DNA of 64,000 nucleotides from a bacterium. GTDB lineage: Bacteria; Bacillota; Bacilli; Lactobacillales; Streptococcaceae. Shown piece after piece: positions 1 through 8,143 of this stretch (its first letter is position 1; every line of letters starts with the position of its first letter). Below the pieces are notes generated by a model, which made no database searches, was not told where the DNA came from, and was given only the letters and a program-made list of their open reading frames with translations. Both the position numbers and the translations under genes were made by a program. The stretch lies in the NCBI GenBank assembly GCA_905221215.1, contig CAJNCI010000006.1, forward strand, positions 35,925 through 99,924, written 5' to 3'.

Positions 1-344
1 TTACCTCCCTGTGCCCAATCACTGCTCAGCCAGACTTTGCGACCATTTATATTTCCTACATTCCCGACAAGCTCTGTGTCGAGTCAAAATCCCTCAAACT
101 CTACCTCTTTAGTTACCGAAATCATGGGGATTTTCACGAAAACTGTATCAACACCATCGGGAAAGACTTGGTCAACTTGCTAGACCCTCGCTATTTAGAG
201 GTCTGGGGAAAATTCACTCCGCGTGGGGGCATTTCAATTGACCCCTACTACAACTACGGTAAGCCAGGAACCAAGTATGAAGGTCTGGCAGAACAACGCC
301 TCTTCCAACACGACCTTTATCCAGAGAAAATTGACAACCGCTAA
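1..344 (+). CDS. queF: NADPH-dependent 7-cyano-7-deazaguanine reductase QueF, C-terminal part
   Basis: The reading frame enters from the left edge, so the N-terminus lies outside the window, and it ends at TAA 342-344. The visible protein opens with [13 protein letters not shown]. The Cys in this motif matches the nucleophilic cysteine of QueF, which forms a thioimide with preQ0 before NADPH reduction to preQ1 in queuosine synthesis. The stretch continues with the family motifs [20 protein letters not shown] and [12 protein letters not shown]. These are typical of the short, cytosolic, tunnelling-fold QueF of Gram-positive bacteria (about 165 aa), so roughly the last 113 residues are seen. 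The gene converges on the minus-strand aquaporin gene, with a BOX repeat and a terminator between them. Confidence 0.93.
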   Translation, partial: TSLCPITAQPDFATIYISYIPDKLCVESKSLKLYLFSYRNHGDFHENCINTIGKDLVNLLDPRYLEVWGKFTPRGGISIDPYYNYGKPGTKYEGLAEQRLFQHDLYPEKIDNR

Positions 345-346
345 AC

Positions 347-535
347 TCATACTTAATGATAATCAAAGAGTAAACTAGAAAATTAGCCACAGGTTGCTCA
401 AAGCACTGTTTTGAAGTTGTAGATAAGACTGACGAAGTCAGCTCAAAACACTGTTTTGAGGTTGCAGATAGAACTGACGAAGTCAGTAGCATATACATAC
501 GGCAAGGTAAAGCTGACGTGGTTTGAAGAGTATAA
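347..535 (-). repeat. BOX element, boxA-boxB-boxB-boxC arrangement
   Basis: The segment near 500-520 (ACGGCAAGG, AGCTGACGTGG) matches the pneumococcal boxA core on the reverse strand. The boxB module (CTCAAA..CACTG, then GACTGACGAAGTCAG) occurs twice in tandem (about 398-445 and 446-487). The boxC end (AATCAAAGAGTAAACTAG) is near 360-376. BOX elements are non-coding, MITE-like repeats specific to pneumococcus and its relatives. Confidence 0.85.
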
Positions 536-539
536 TACG

Positions 540-578
540 AAAAAGCCCTGTTCCTCAAAACGAAGAGCAAGGCTTTTT
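540..578. terminator. Bidirectional intrinsic terminator between queF and aquaporin
   Basis: AAAAAGCCCTGTTC pairs with GAGCAAGGCTTTTT across a short loop. T-tracts on both strands suit the two converging genes. Confidence 0.75.
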
Positions 579-587
579 GTGTTTCAA

Positions 588-1256
588 TTATTCTTCTGTT
601 CCAAGGAAGTTTTTAGCAACAAGGGCTGCAAGAATCCCACCAACGATTGGGGCAAGGATGAAAATCCATACTTGTTTAAGGGCTACGCCACCTACCAAGA
701 TAGCTGGTGCCAAGCTACGGGCTGGATTTACTGAAAGTCCAGTAATGTTCAATCCAACAAGAATCATGGCCATCAATGACAAACCGATTACCAAACCAGC
801 AATCGCGCCATTTCCCTTGCTTTCTGAAGTCACGGTCATGATTACCAAGACAAACAAGAAGGTTGCGATCACTTCAAACAAGAAACCACCAAAAACAGTA
901 ACACCGTTTGCCAAGGCATTTTCACCAAGGCTAGCAGTTGACATACCTGAATTCGCCAAGAGGAAGAAGACAGCGCCAGAAGCGATGAAAGCTCCAACAA
1001 CCTGACCAAGGATGTAGTTGACAAGGTCTTTTGATGACAAACGTTTGTTTACAAACATAGCGATTGAAACAGCTGGATTCAAGTGAGCACCTGAAACAGT
1101 TCCGATTGAGTAAGCTGCAACAACAATTGCCAGACCAAAGGCAAAAGCAATTCCAAGGTGTCCAAGGCCATCAAGACCATTTCCAAAAACAACAGCTCCT
1201 GTCCCGATGAACACAAGCATGAAAGTACCGATTAACTCAGCAACAAATTTTTTCAT
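588..1256 (-). CDS. Aquaporin (MIP family, water-type)
   Basis: This 222-aa integral membrane protein of the major intrinsic protein family has six predicted membrane helices and both half-helix NPA motifs, HLNPAV (Asn60) and VNPARS (Asn177). The residue after the second NPAR is Ser rather than the Asp typical of glycerol facilitators (NPARD). This points to an AqpZ-like water channel, possibly also passing small neutral solutes. Pneumococcal aquaporins have been linked to oxygen and peroxide handling, but that is family knowledge and is not visible here. The start follows AAAGGAGAAAGAAA. The gene is monocistronic, with a terminator at 540-578 and a plausible promoter at 1289-1317. Confidence 0.93.
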   Translation of the reverse strand: MKKFVAELIGTFMLVFIGTGAVVFGNGLDGLGHLGIAFAFGLAIVVAAYSIGTVSGAHLNPAVSIAMFVNKRLSSKDLVNYILGQVVGAFIASGAVFFLLANSGMSTASLGENALANGVTVFGGFLFEVIATFLFVLVIMTVTSESKGNGAIAGLVIGLSLMAMILVGLNITGLSVNPARSLAPAILVGGVALKQVWIFILAPIVGGILAALVAKNFLGTEE

Positions 1257-1288
1257 TTTCTTTCTCCTTTTTTCAAAAACTAGATACT

Positions 1289-1317
1289 AGTCTATCAAAA
1301 GAGGGAAAGGGTTTCAA
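1289..1317 (-). promoter_or_regulatory. Putative sigmaA promoter of the aquaporin gene
   Basis: On the minus strand TTGAAA (1312-1317) and TAGACT (1289-1294) are separated by 17 nt, about 35 nt upstream of the start codon. Confidence 0.5.
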
Positions 1318-1362
1318 GAAAAGTGATTGGAATTTTTTTTTGAAAATATGACTCGCTTTTTC

Positions 1363-2154
1363 TTAATATTGAAAAAACTGGATAGCTTCTTTCAAGTCAT
1401 CTTGTAAACTATTTCTCTGGTCAAGTTGGACATAGACTTCCAACAGACAGGATCTAAAGTTGGAAAATTTGTAAAAATCCTCCCTTTCTTCTATCGGAAA
1501 ATCAACAGTTTTTATCCAAGAGGCTACTTGCTCTTGCGCTAACTTCCCTTGTAAAATAGGTTCATAAATCACTCTGGCTAAACGCCAATCTTCATCATCT
1601 GTAAAACGAATGGGAATTCTTTTAAATAATGGGCCAAGTATGTCAAAGACTTCATGAATTCTGTTTTTAGGAAAGTCTGGATGACAAACTACCTCCGTCA
1701 GTAAATCGGCTCCATGTGCAAAAGCGTGAACCCAACCATACCGACTTGAAAAACCTGTCGTGTCTTTTTCTTTTGAAAGATAGTGCAAACCTTGATTTAA
1801 AAGGACATTGCGAATTTCTGCTTTTAATCCCTGATAAAAAACCGATTGCTGGTTAGCATCTGCAGACAAGAGGTTGGCATAAACAAGTGCCCTAAAAGAA
1901 CGTTCAAGTGTTGGCAGACCTACCATATCAATCTCTTTATCTAGTCCTCTATCAGCTGAGACCACCTCAGCAATGAAATCAAATTGTTCCTGTGTAAATA
2001 GCTCTTCCTGAATCCCTCTAGCAAAGCTTGTAAAAACAAGATCATCGCGAATTTCTGGAGAAGGATCTCCCAAATGGTCAAGCAACCACTGGATTTCTTC
2101 ATCATGATAACTTGGTTTTTCTTCTGCTATTTTTCTGAGTAACTCTTGATACAT
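1363..2154 (-). CDS. DUF2785 family protein
   Basis: This is a soluble protein of about 263 aa without signal peptide or membrane segment. It resembles the DUF2785 family through the central motif GWVHAFAHGADLLTEV and an all-helical, HEAT-like character; the function of the family is unknown. A TTG at 2158-2160 could extend it by two residues. AGAGG lies only four bases from that TTG but eight from the ATG at 2152-2154, so the ATG is preferred. It follows pepF and the small membrane ORF in the same direction but with more than 60 bases between, so co-transcription is uncertain. Confidence 0.7.
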   Translation of the reverse strand: MYQELLRKIAEEKPSYHDEEIQWLLDHLGDPSPEIRDDLVFTSFARGIQEELFTQEQFDFIAEVVSADRGLDKEIDMVGLPTLERSFRALVYANLLSADANQQSVFYQGLKAEIRNVLLNQGLHYLSKEKDTTGFSSRYGWVHAFAHGADLLTEVVCHPDFPKNRIHEVFDILGPLFKRIPIRFTDDEDWRLARVIYEPILQGKLAQEQVASWIKTVDFPIEEREDFYKFSNFRSCLLEVYVQLDQRNSLQDDLKEAIQFFQY

Positions 2155-2221
2155 GGGCAATACCTCTACATTTCTAGCAGCTGTTCAAAAAACTGTTCTT
2201 AGATGATTTAATATTGAATTC

Positions 2222-2377
2222 TCAATTAAACACAATCTGATATACAATGAAGTAAATAAGGATCAATATCAACTCTACAACAAGTTCAAATTTAACATCA
2301 CGACCTTCAACGGCGTTTTTGAAAATAGCTATAGTTAAGCTAAATAGAATGATGCTTAACAAACCCATAAACATCAT
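2222..2377 (-). CDS. Small membrane protein (51 aa), unknown function
   Basis: An uninterrupted ATG-to-TGA frame of 51 codons begins 24 bases downstream of the pepF stop, with AAAGG about ten bases before the ATG. The product has two hydrophobic segments: residues 1-19 (MMFMGLLSIILFSLTIAIF) and about 32-50 (rich in L, I, V, Y, F). They are joined by a charged loop KNAVEGRDVKFE. The tight spacing suggests translation from the pepF transcript. No family is recognised. It could be a chance frame in an AT-rich intergenic region, but the hydrophobic-polar-hydrophobic pattern argues for a real miniprotein. Confidence 0.45.
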   Translation of the reverse strand: MMFMGLLSIILFSLTIAIFKNAVEGRDVKFELVVELILILIYFIVYQIVFN

Positions 2378-2401
2378 TCTAGAACAACCTTTCTATTCCC
2401 C

Positions 2402-4198
2402 CTACTCTCCCAACTGGGCACTGTAGGCAATAATCTGGTCAACTGTGTCTGACAAGAACTGGATGGTATCACGGAGTGGTTTATCTGTTGAAATATCAGC
2501 ACCGATAATCATAGCTGACTCAAGCGGTGTCTTGCTGCCACCTGATTTGAGGAGGTTGAGCCAATCTTCAGCTCCAGTTTCTGAATGTTTCAGATGAAGG
2601 TAACCAGCAGTCGAGATGACAAGTCCTGCTGAGTAAGTATAGCTATACAAGCCCATGTAGTAGTGAGCTTGACGCATCCAAGTCAGAGCTGCATCGTCAT
2701 CAATTTCAATGGCATCACCCCAGAAGTCTGTCAAGACTTCCTTCATAATACTGTTAAGTTTGCTTGCTCCAAAGGTTTCTCCTTCTTCAATCAGTGTATA
2801 AACCTTGCGCTGGAAGGCTGCTTCCAAGAGGTGGGTGATGAAATTATGGAAGTAGGTGTCTGTTAAGCGGTGGGCAAGAGCAAAGCGTTTTTGACGCGGG
2901 TCATCAGACTGGTGCTCCAAGTAATCACTTAAAAGCAATTCATTGAAGGTTGATGGCGCTTCGACATAGTAGGTCGACATGTGGGCATTAAAATAACTCT
3001 GATGATTATCTGAGAAGATGAATTGACCAGAATGTCCGATTTCATGAATCAAGGTATAGACATCGCTCAAACGACCTGTCCAGCTCATGAGGACATAAGG
3101 GTGCACGCGATATGGATCCGCCGCATAACCGCCGGAATCCTTGCCACTATTGGCAGCAAAGTCCACCCAGCGCTCTTCTTGATAGCGAGCAACTTCCTGA
3201 CAATATTCTTGTCCCAAAGGTTCTACCGACTTCATGACCAAATCATAGGCGTCGTCAATGGTCACTTCAGGATTCAGGGCGCTGTCCAAATCCAATTTCC
3301 AGTCTGCAAAGGTCATCTTTTCAAGACCATTCACCTTGGCAACATGCTTGAGGTATCTCTGAGCAACTGGCGCAAAATCCTTCATGATGAGGTCAATCTG
3401 GCGGTCAAACATGGCACGGTCCACTTCTTGCTCAGCTAGAAGATAATCAAAGACTGAGTCGTAGCCCTTCATATCAGCCAGTAATTTTTCAGACTTGACT
3501 TGGGCTAAATAGGCAGCCGCAGCCGTATTTTGGTGCTTACGAAGTCCTTCTGAGAAGGAACGGAAGGATTTCTCACGAACCTCAGCATCCTCATGATTTT
3601 GGTAGAAATTCTCATAAGTAACAAAGCTATTTTTGTAGGTCTTTCCATGGGCTTCAAAGTCAGCCATTTCAAAATCCCCAGCTCGCATCTTAGTGTAGAT
3701 ATCCTGTGGGCTGTAGAAAACTTCACCTAGATTGGTCAAGGCTTTCTCCACATCAGCCCCAAGATAGTGGGCTTTTTTGATTTTGGCCTGACGAATGGCT
3801 GCCGTCAAGTGAGGCAATTCACCCAAACGTTCTAAGACTTCCTCGTCTGCAGCCACCAAGGCATCGTCAAAGAAGGTCAGAGCTACGCTGGCGTCTGTTT
3901 CAAATTCCATCCCAGCTTGGGCGATATTAGCAAACTCTTCATTGCTATAGTCTGTCGTCTGCGGCATAAAACCATAGTTGCCAATATGGCTCATCTGGAT
4001 GTAGATTTGCTCCAATTCCGCAAAGGCCTTCTCGAAATCCTCAAAAGTGTGAAGGTTGCCCTTGTAGTCACGGCTAAATTGATTGATATCTTCACGAGCC
4101 TTTTCGATTGCACGCAAGAAATCCTCACGGTCTTGGTATAGGGCTGTTAAGTCCCAAAGTTCCTTTTCTGGAAATTCTGAACGGTGTTTTTGTTCCAT
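2402..4198 (-). CDS. pepF: Oligoendopeptidase F (M3 family metallopeptidase)
   Basis: This is a 598-aa cytosolic zinc peptidase that cleaves short peptides, typically 7-17 residues, in peptide nutrition and turnover. The zinc-binding motif HEIGH lies at about residues 384-388 (LIHEIGHSGQF). The N-terminal PepF lobe (SEFPEKELWDLTALYQDRED) and the length near 600 aa are normal for lactococcal/streptococcal PepF. It starts ten bases after the rsmE stop with GAGGAAGAAA as ribosome binding site, so prmA-rsmE-pepF form one transcript. Minus-strand transcription continues towards the small ORF at 2222-2377. Confidence 0.94.
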   Translation of the reverse strand: MEQKHRSEFPEKELWDLTALYQDREDFLRAIEKAREDINQFSRDYKGNLHTFEDFEKAFAELEQIYIQMSHIGNYGFMPQTTDYSNEEFANIAQAGMEFETDASVALTFFDDALVAADEEVLERLGELPHLTAAIRQAKIKKAHYLGADVEKALTNLGEVFYSPQDIYTKMRAGDFEMADFEAHGKTYKNSFVTYENFYQNHEDAEVREKSFRSFSEGLRKHQNTAAAAYLAQVKSEKLLADMKGYDSVFDYLLAEQEVDRAMFDRQIDLIMKDFAPVAQRYLKHVAKVNGLEKMTFADWKLDLDSALNPEVTIDDAYDLVMKSVEPLGQEYCQEVARYQEERWVDFAANSGKDSGGYAADPYRVHPYVLMSWTGRLSDVYTLIHEIGHSGQFIFSDNHQSYFNAHMSTYYVEAPSTFNELLLSDYLEHQSDDPRQKRFALAHRLTDTYFHNFITHLLEAAFQRKVYTLIEEGETFGASKLNSIMKEVLTDFWGDAIEIDDDAALTWMRQAHYYMGLYSYTYSAGLVISTAGYLHLKHSETGAEDWLNLLKSGGSKTPLESAMIIGADISTDKPLRDTIQFLSDTVDQIIAYSAQLGE

Positions 4199-4208
4199 TT
4201 TCTTCCTC

Positions 4209-4952
4209 TTATTTCTCTAATTCTAATAAAACACTAAGGGCTGATAAGGCATAAAGCGGTGCCGTTTCTGCTCGTAGGATACGAGGGCCAAGTCCTGCCA
4301 ATACTGCTCCTTTAGCTTCAAAACTTTCAATTTCTGCTGGTGAGAGACCACCTTCTGGTCCAAAGATAAAGAGCAATTTGGCTCCTTTTGCAAGACCAGA
4401 GACTGCTTGCAGAAGCGCAGCAGCTTCTCCTTCTTTTGCTGATTCTTCATAGGCCACTACGATAGAGTCAAACTGGTCTAGTTGGGCTAGAAAGTCAGCT
4501 TTCTTCTCAAAAAGTTGAATACTTGGAACCAGATTCCGCTTGCTTTGTTCTGCTGCTCCAAGGGCAATTTTTTCTAGTTTTTCAATCTTTTTACCCAATT
4601 TCTTGCCATCCCACTTGGCTACCGACCAATCGGCAGGGAAGGCCCAAATCTGGCTGGCGCCCAGTTCGGTTACTTTTTGAGTGATAAACTCCAGCTTGTC
4701 CCCCTTGGGAAATCCAGATGCGATGGTCACTTGGACTGGTAGTTCCACATTGTCAGCTAATTCTTGGACCAACTCAAACTGACGATTTTCCACATCCAGA
4801 ACGCGCGCCAAGCGCTTGATTCCATCATCAAATACTAAAGTCACCTCATCCTCTTCTTTCAGGCGCATAACCTGAAACATATGCTTGCTGGTTTCCTTAT
4901 CCTCGATAGTGACAGGAGAGATTGCACTGCCCTTGACAAAATACTGCTGCAT
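4209..4952 (-). CDS. rsmE: 16S rRNA (uracil-1498-N3)-methyltransferase RsmE
   Basis: This 247-aa SPOUT-class methyltransferase modifies U1498 of 16S rRNA with S-adenosylmethionine. A small N-terminal PUA-like domain (about residues 1-70, MQQYFVKG...) precedes the knotted catalytic domain. The hallmark motifs are GPEGGLSPAEIE near residue 200 and LGPRILRAETAP near residue 220. An in-frame ATG at 4964 would overlap the end of prmA. GGAGG lies five bases before the ATG at 4950-4952, which decides the start. prmA's TAG at 4954-4956 almost abuts the gene, so the two are co-transcribed and probably translationally coupled. Confidence 0.93.
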   Translation of the reverse strand: MQQYFVKGSAISPVTIEDKETSKHMFQVMRLKEEDEVTLVFDDGIKRLARVLDVENRQFELVQELADNVELPVQVTIASGFPKGDKLEFITQKVTELGASQIWAFPADWSVAKWDGKKLGKKIEKLEKIALGAAEQSKRNLVPSIQLFEKKADFLAQLDQFDSIVVAYEESAKEGEAAALLQAVSGLAKGAKLLFIFGPEGGLSPAEIESFEAKGAVLAGLGPRILRAETAPLYALSALSVLLELEK

Positions 4953-4953
4953 G

Positions 4954-5904
4954 CTAGCCTCCAATCACACCGGAAATATCCTTGGTTTTCTTAAAGACGC
5001 AGGCATTCCATTCCCCTTGAATCATGTGGGTTTCAAGGAAGAATCCAGCTGATTCAGCCGACTCGCGCACCATGTCCCACTTGTCCTTGATAATGCCACT
5101 CATGATCAGATAGCCTTCATCCTTGACCAAACGATAAGCATCCTCTGTCAGATGAATGAGAATATCCGCTAAGATATTAGCCACAATCACATCTGCCTCA
5201 ATTTCCACACCCTTAAGCAAATCTCCTGCCGCTACATGGATGTTTTCCATACCAGGGTTGAGCTCAATATTTTCCTGAGCGACACGAACTGCCACATCAT
5301 CTAGATCATAGGCGAAAATTTCCTTAGCACCCAGAAGGGAGCTAGCAATAGAAAGGACCCCTGAACCAGTCCCCACATCCAGCACTGTTTCGCCACCACG
5401 AAGGACCTGTTCCAAGGCAAAAAGGCTCATCTTCGTCGTTGGATGCGTCCCTGTCCCAAAAGCCATGCCTGGATCCAGCTTGATAATCTTTTCTCCCGCA
5501 GTCGCCTCATAGTCTGTCCAAGACGGCACGATGGTCAAGTCATGGGTAATACGAGCTGGTTCGTAGTATTTCTTCCAGTTGTCTGCCCAGTCTTCCTCAG
5601 CCAAGGCAGTCGTGCCCATCTTGACCTCTCCCAAATCCATAAAGTCTGTCAATTCTGCCAGGCGAGCCTGCAAATCCGCCTCAACCACTGCCACATCAAC
5701 CGTATCAGGATAGTAGGCTGTTACTACGATTTCTTCTTGCTGCTCGACCTCAGGGAAAATTTCACCAAAACGATCCACATTTCCCACATAGTCCATGCTG
5801 TCTTCAATCGCAACACCTTGGGCACCTAGTTCAATCAAGAGATTGGAAACCAATTCCTCTCCCTCACGCTTAACCGTAACTTTTAACTCTTGCCATGTTT
5901 CCAT
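4954..5904 (-). CDS. prmA: Ribosomal protein L11 methyltransferase PrmA
   Basis: This is a 316-aa AdoMet-dependent methyltransferase that trimethylates ribosomal protein L11. The N-terminal L11-recognition domain starts at [11 protein letters not shown]. The class I fold follows with motif [13 protein letters not shown] (about residues 180-190) and the catalytic-loop motif NILADILI. Frames extending up to 5931 exist, but family alignment places the start at METWQ. A second ATG sits immediately upstream (5905-5907), and no strong ribosome binding site distinguishes them. First gene of the prmA-rsmE-pepF run. Confidence 0.92.
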   Translation of the reverse strand: METWQELKVTVKREGEELVSNLLIELGAQGVAIEDSMDYVGNVDRFGEIFPEVEQQEEIVVTAYYPDTVDVAVVEADLQARLAELTDFMDLGEVKMGTTALAEEDWADNWKKYYEPARITHDLTIVPSWTDYEATAGEKIIKLDPGMAFGTGTHPTTKMSLFALEQVLRGGETVLDVGTGSGVLSIASSLLGAKEIFAYDLDDVAVRVAQENIELNPGMENIHVAAGDLLKGVEIEADVIVANILADILIHLTEDAYRLVKDEGYLIMSGIIKDKWDMVRESAESAGFFLETHMIQGEWNACVFKKTKDISGVIGG

Positions 5905-6041
5905 CATTAAGATACCAAGCCCGTAAAACACAAAGCCAAAATAGGAAACTCTCTGAAGACGCTTGTGTCTAAGAAAAATTTATCTTTTTGGCACAGTGTT
6001 TAGGGCGGGTTCAGTTTAGAAATGTAACTGAACCATCCTTT

Positions 6042-6470
6042 CTAATCACTTACTTTTAAATAATCTTTTAATCTCTCTTGTAACTGAGGTACAACTTGAC
6101 TGGAACTAAGAAATTCCTCAACATTCATCAACTGATAGCCCTGTCCTTCAGCACCAAAGACAATACTCTCAAACTGTTCTTTACTTAGCTGACCAACCAT
6201 AAAGACAGAGTGCCGACCTTCATAGAGCATACTTGGATAAACCTTCGCCCAAATCAGACAATCCTCTGTCAGATGAATTCCCAGTTCTTCATAAACTTCA
6301 CGCGCCGCGCACTCAAAAGGACTTTCATTACCTTCGCGTCCACCACCGGGCAACTCCCACATATTGGGCCAGGGAATGCTTGCCTTATCATCGCGTAAGA
6401 TAGTCAAGAGCCTATCCCCACAAAACAAAGCAATCTTGCAGCCTGTGAAATCAGAAATTTCTATTTCCAT
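6042..6470 (-). CDS. NUDIX hydrolase
   Basis: This is a 142-aa cytosolic pyrophosphohydrolase with a complete Nudix box at residues 43-65: G43, E49, R57, E58, E61, E62 and G64 all fit GX5EX7REUXEEXGU. Substrate cannot be deduced; family members hydrolyse nucleoside diphosphates linked to other groups, including oxidised nucleotides and sugar nucleotides. The start is one base after the TGA of the M50 gene, with AAGGAG upstream, so the two are translationally coupled and last in the DUF3013-M50-NUDIX operon. A nearly perfect inverted repeat (GGTTCAGTT/AACTGAACC, 6008-6034) just downstream has no T-tract and is only a weak terminator candidate. Confidence 0.9.
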   Translation of the reverse strand: MEIEISDFTGCKIALFCGDRLLTILRDDKASIPWPNMWELPGGGREGNESPFECAAREVYEELGIHLTEDCLIWAKVYPSMLYEGRHSVFMVGQLSKEQFESIVFGAEGQGYQLMNVEEFLSSSQVVPQLQERLKDYLKVSD

Positions 6471-6471
6471 A

Positions 6472-7539
6472 TCAGACTCCTTCGGTTAATTCTTTTTCCA
6501 GCTCGGCTAACCAGTTTTGATAATAGCTTTTCTCATCCCGTAACATCCGACTGCTATTCATTTTCTGTCTAGCAATCTTCATAGCCTTGTGAGTTTGAAC
6601 TACATCTTTCTTTACCTTAAATTGATACCAAGCTTGAATGACCTGCATATCTGCTGTTTTTATAGATAAAAAGGATTTGACCCCTCGAATACTTGCATAT
6701 TCTTCCGCTTTCTTATTATCTCCTTCCATCAGAGCAACTTGAAGAAGGTATAATTGAGAAATAGTTTTAGACATTGGATTATCTGTTTTCTCTAACACAG
6801 ACTGAAACTGTTGCTTTGCAAGCTCTATATTATCATCCAATATGAATACCAATCCCTGAAGATTCTGAACACTTTCTGCAAAACTCCCTCTCACATCCTC
6901 ATCAACAGACATGATAAAGTCTTTTAAATCATATTCTTGAGGAGCTAGCAAGGTCTGGGCAGAATGCCTCAACATCATGTAGGCGTATTTGGTATTTTCA
7001 GGGTGTTGTAGTAATTCCCAAATTTTTGCTCCATCGGTAATCCCAACTGGCAGAGCATTGAATAGAAGAAGAGATAAATTTAGACAAATCCAAGTGCCTG
7101 CAAAATACCAGTTTGTTGTCAAAAAACCAAAAAGTGTTGCCAATAATATCAAGCAAAGGTGAACTATCAAGCCTCCTGAAAGCATCATGATGGTTCTTTG
7201 ATCACTTTCATTCTCTTTTAAACCAATATACTGAGCACCAACATTTTTTATAACTGCTGTTCGACTAAGATGAAGCCTTCCTGACTTTTTGGTTAAAAGA
7301 AAGTTCCCTAATCCAAAAGCCACCAGCCGATAGCCTGTCAAGTAGCCACAAAAAGCATGTCCCAGCTCATGAAGAATAAGGATCAAGTACATGCTTAGAA
7401 GAGCGAAGGCATAACCAAAAGTAAAGACTAAAACTGCGGAATAGCCCAACTCTGCAAATGCGATGGTTCCACAAGCAAAAGCTAGCATCATCACAAGAAC
7501 AGACACTGTCTGAATCAAATACGTCACAATTTTTTTCAT
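6472..7539 (-). CDS. M50-type membrane zinc metallopeptidase-like protein
   Basis: This 355-aa protein has several N-terminal membrane helices (about residues 7-55, 120-175) and a soluble, helical C-terminal half. HELGH at residues 57-61 sits in a membrane segment, as in site-2 protease-like M50 peptidases. The second M50 motif is replaced by NALPVGITDGAKIW, which keeps the aspartate of the NxxPxxxxDG pattern, so activity is plausible. The C-terminal region looks like a TPR-type helical repeat (LAKQQFQSVLEKTDNP...). A TTG at 7549-7551 is possible, but GGGAG sits five bases before the ATG at 7537-7539, which is chosen. It lies between DUF3013 and NUDIX genes in one operon; substrate unknown. 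Confidence 0.8.
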   Translation of the reverse strand: MKKIVTYLIQTVSVLVMMLAFACGTIAFAELGYSAVLVFTFGYAFALLSMYLILILHELGHAFCGYLTGYRLVAFGLGNFLLTKKSGRLHLSRTAVIKNVGAQYIGLKENESDQRTIMMLSGGLIVHLCLILLATLFGFLTTNWYFAGTWICLNLSLLLFNALPVGITDGAKIWELLQHPENTKYAYMMLRHSAQTLLAPQEYDLKDFIMSVDEDVRGSFAESVQNLQGLVFILDDNIELAKQQFQSVLEKTDNPMSKTISQLYLLQVALMEGDNKKAEEYASIRGVKSFLSIKTADMQVIQAWYQFKVKKDVVQTHKAMKIARQKMNSSRMLRDEKSYYQNWLAELEKELTEGV

Positions 7540-7557
7540 AAACTCTCCCAATAATCC

Positions 7558-8028
7558 CTAGTATCTCGGATAAGGATAAAATTCTCCCTCTTCCAAGCCT
7601 TCTTTTCCTTCTTCAAAGACTTCTTGGTTCCATTCCATGACAAATTCTTCTGCTTCTGGGTCTTCTAAAAAGTCCATGAGCGCATCCAGCCCAACCTCGG
7701 CAGTATCTTTAAGGAAAAGAGCAAAATAAGCTAAAAACTCACGAGAAAATCCTTTTTTAGGCAGGTAAGGGATGACAGTCAGATAATCTTCTTCATTTAC
7801 TGTTGACTTGGCAGGATTGTAGAAAAGGACTGCTTCCTCAAAGAGGATATCGTCTGACAAAACCTCCCCGTCTTCATCCACCATCTCCACACCGGCAGCA
7901 TTTTGTGCCTCTAGTAGAAAACTCACTTCAACTGCGTGGTTGCGCTTGTCCCAGCTAATCTCAAAGTCAAAGGGGAAATTCTTCTCCAACTCTTCCTCTA
8001 AAACATCTAAAAATCCGTATGTTGCCAT
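7558..8028 (-). CDS. DUF3013 family protein
   Basis: This is a 156-aa, very acidic cytosolic protein (MATYGFLDVLEEELEKNFPF...) with a glutamate-rich tail ending EGEFYPYPRY. It matches the streptococcal/lactococcal DUF3013 family, whose function is unknown. No membrane segment or signal peptide is seen. It is the first gene of the operon with the M50 peptidase (18-base gap) and the NUDIX gene, and is divergent from rarA, whose start lies 115 bases away. Confidence 0.8.
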   Translation of the reverse strand: MATYGFLDVLEEELEKNFPFDFEISWDKRNHAVEVSFLLEAQNAAGVEMVDEDGEVLSDDILFEEAVLFYNPAKSTVNEEDYLTVIPYLPKKGFSREFLAYFALFLKDTAEVGLDALMDFLEDPEAEEFVMEWNQEVFEEGKEGLEEGEFYPYPRY

Positions 8029-8143
8029 TTTGTCCTCTTTCTATGCGACTCTTTAATCGCCCCGATTGCTCGGAAATATGCTAAAATAGATACTACCATC
8101 TTACCACATATGTATCAGAAAATCCACGTTAGAAAGGACTGCT

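Noticed and set aside
6008..6034. Strong terminator after the NUDIX gene
   Set aside because: The stem is perfect but no T-run follows on the relevant strand; at most a weak terminator or other hairpin.
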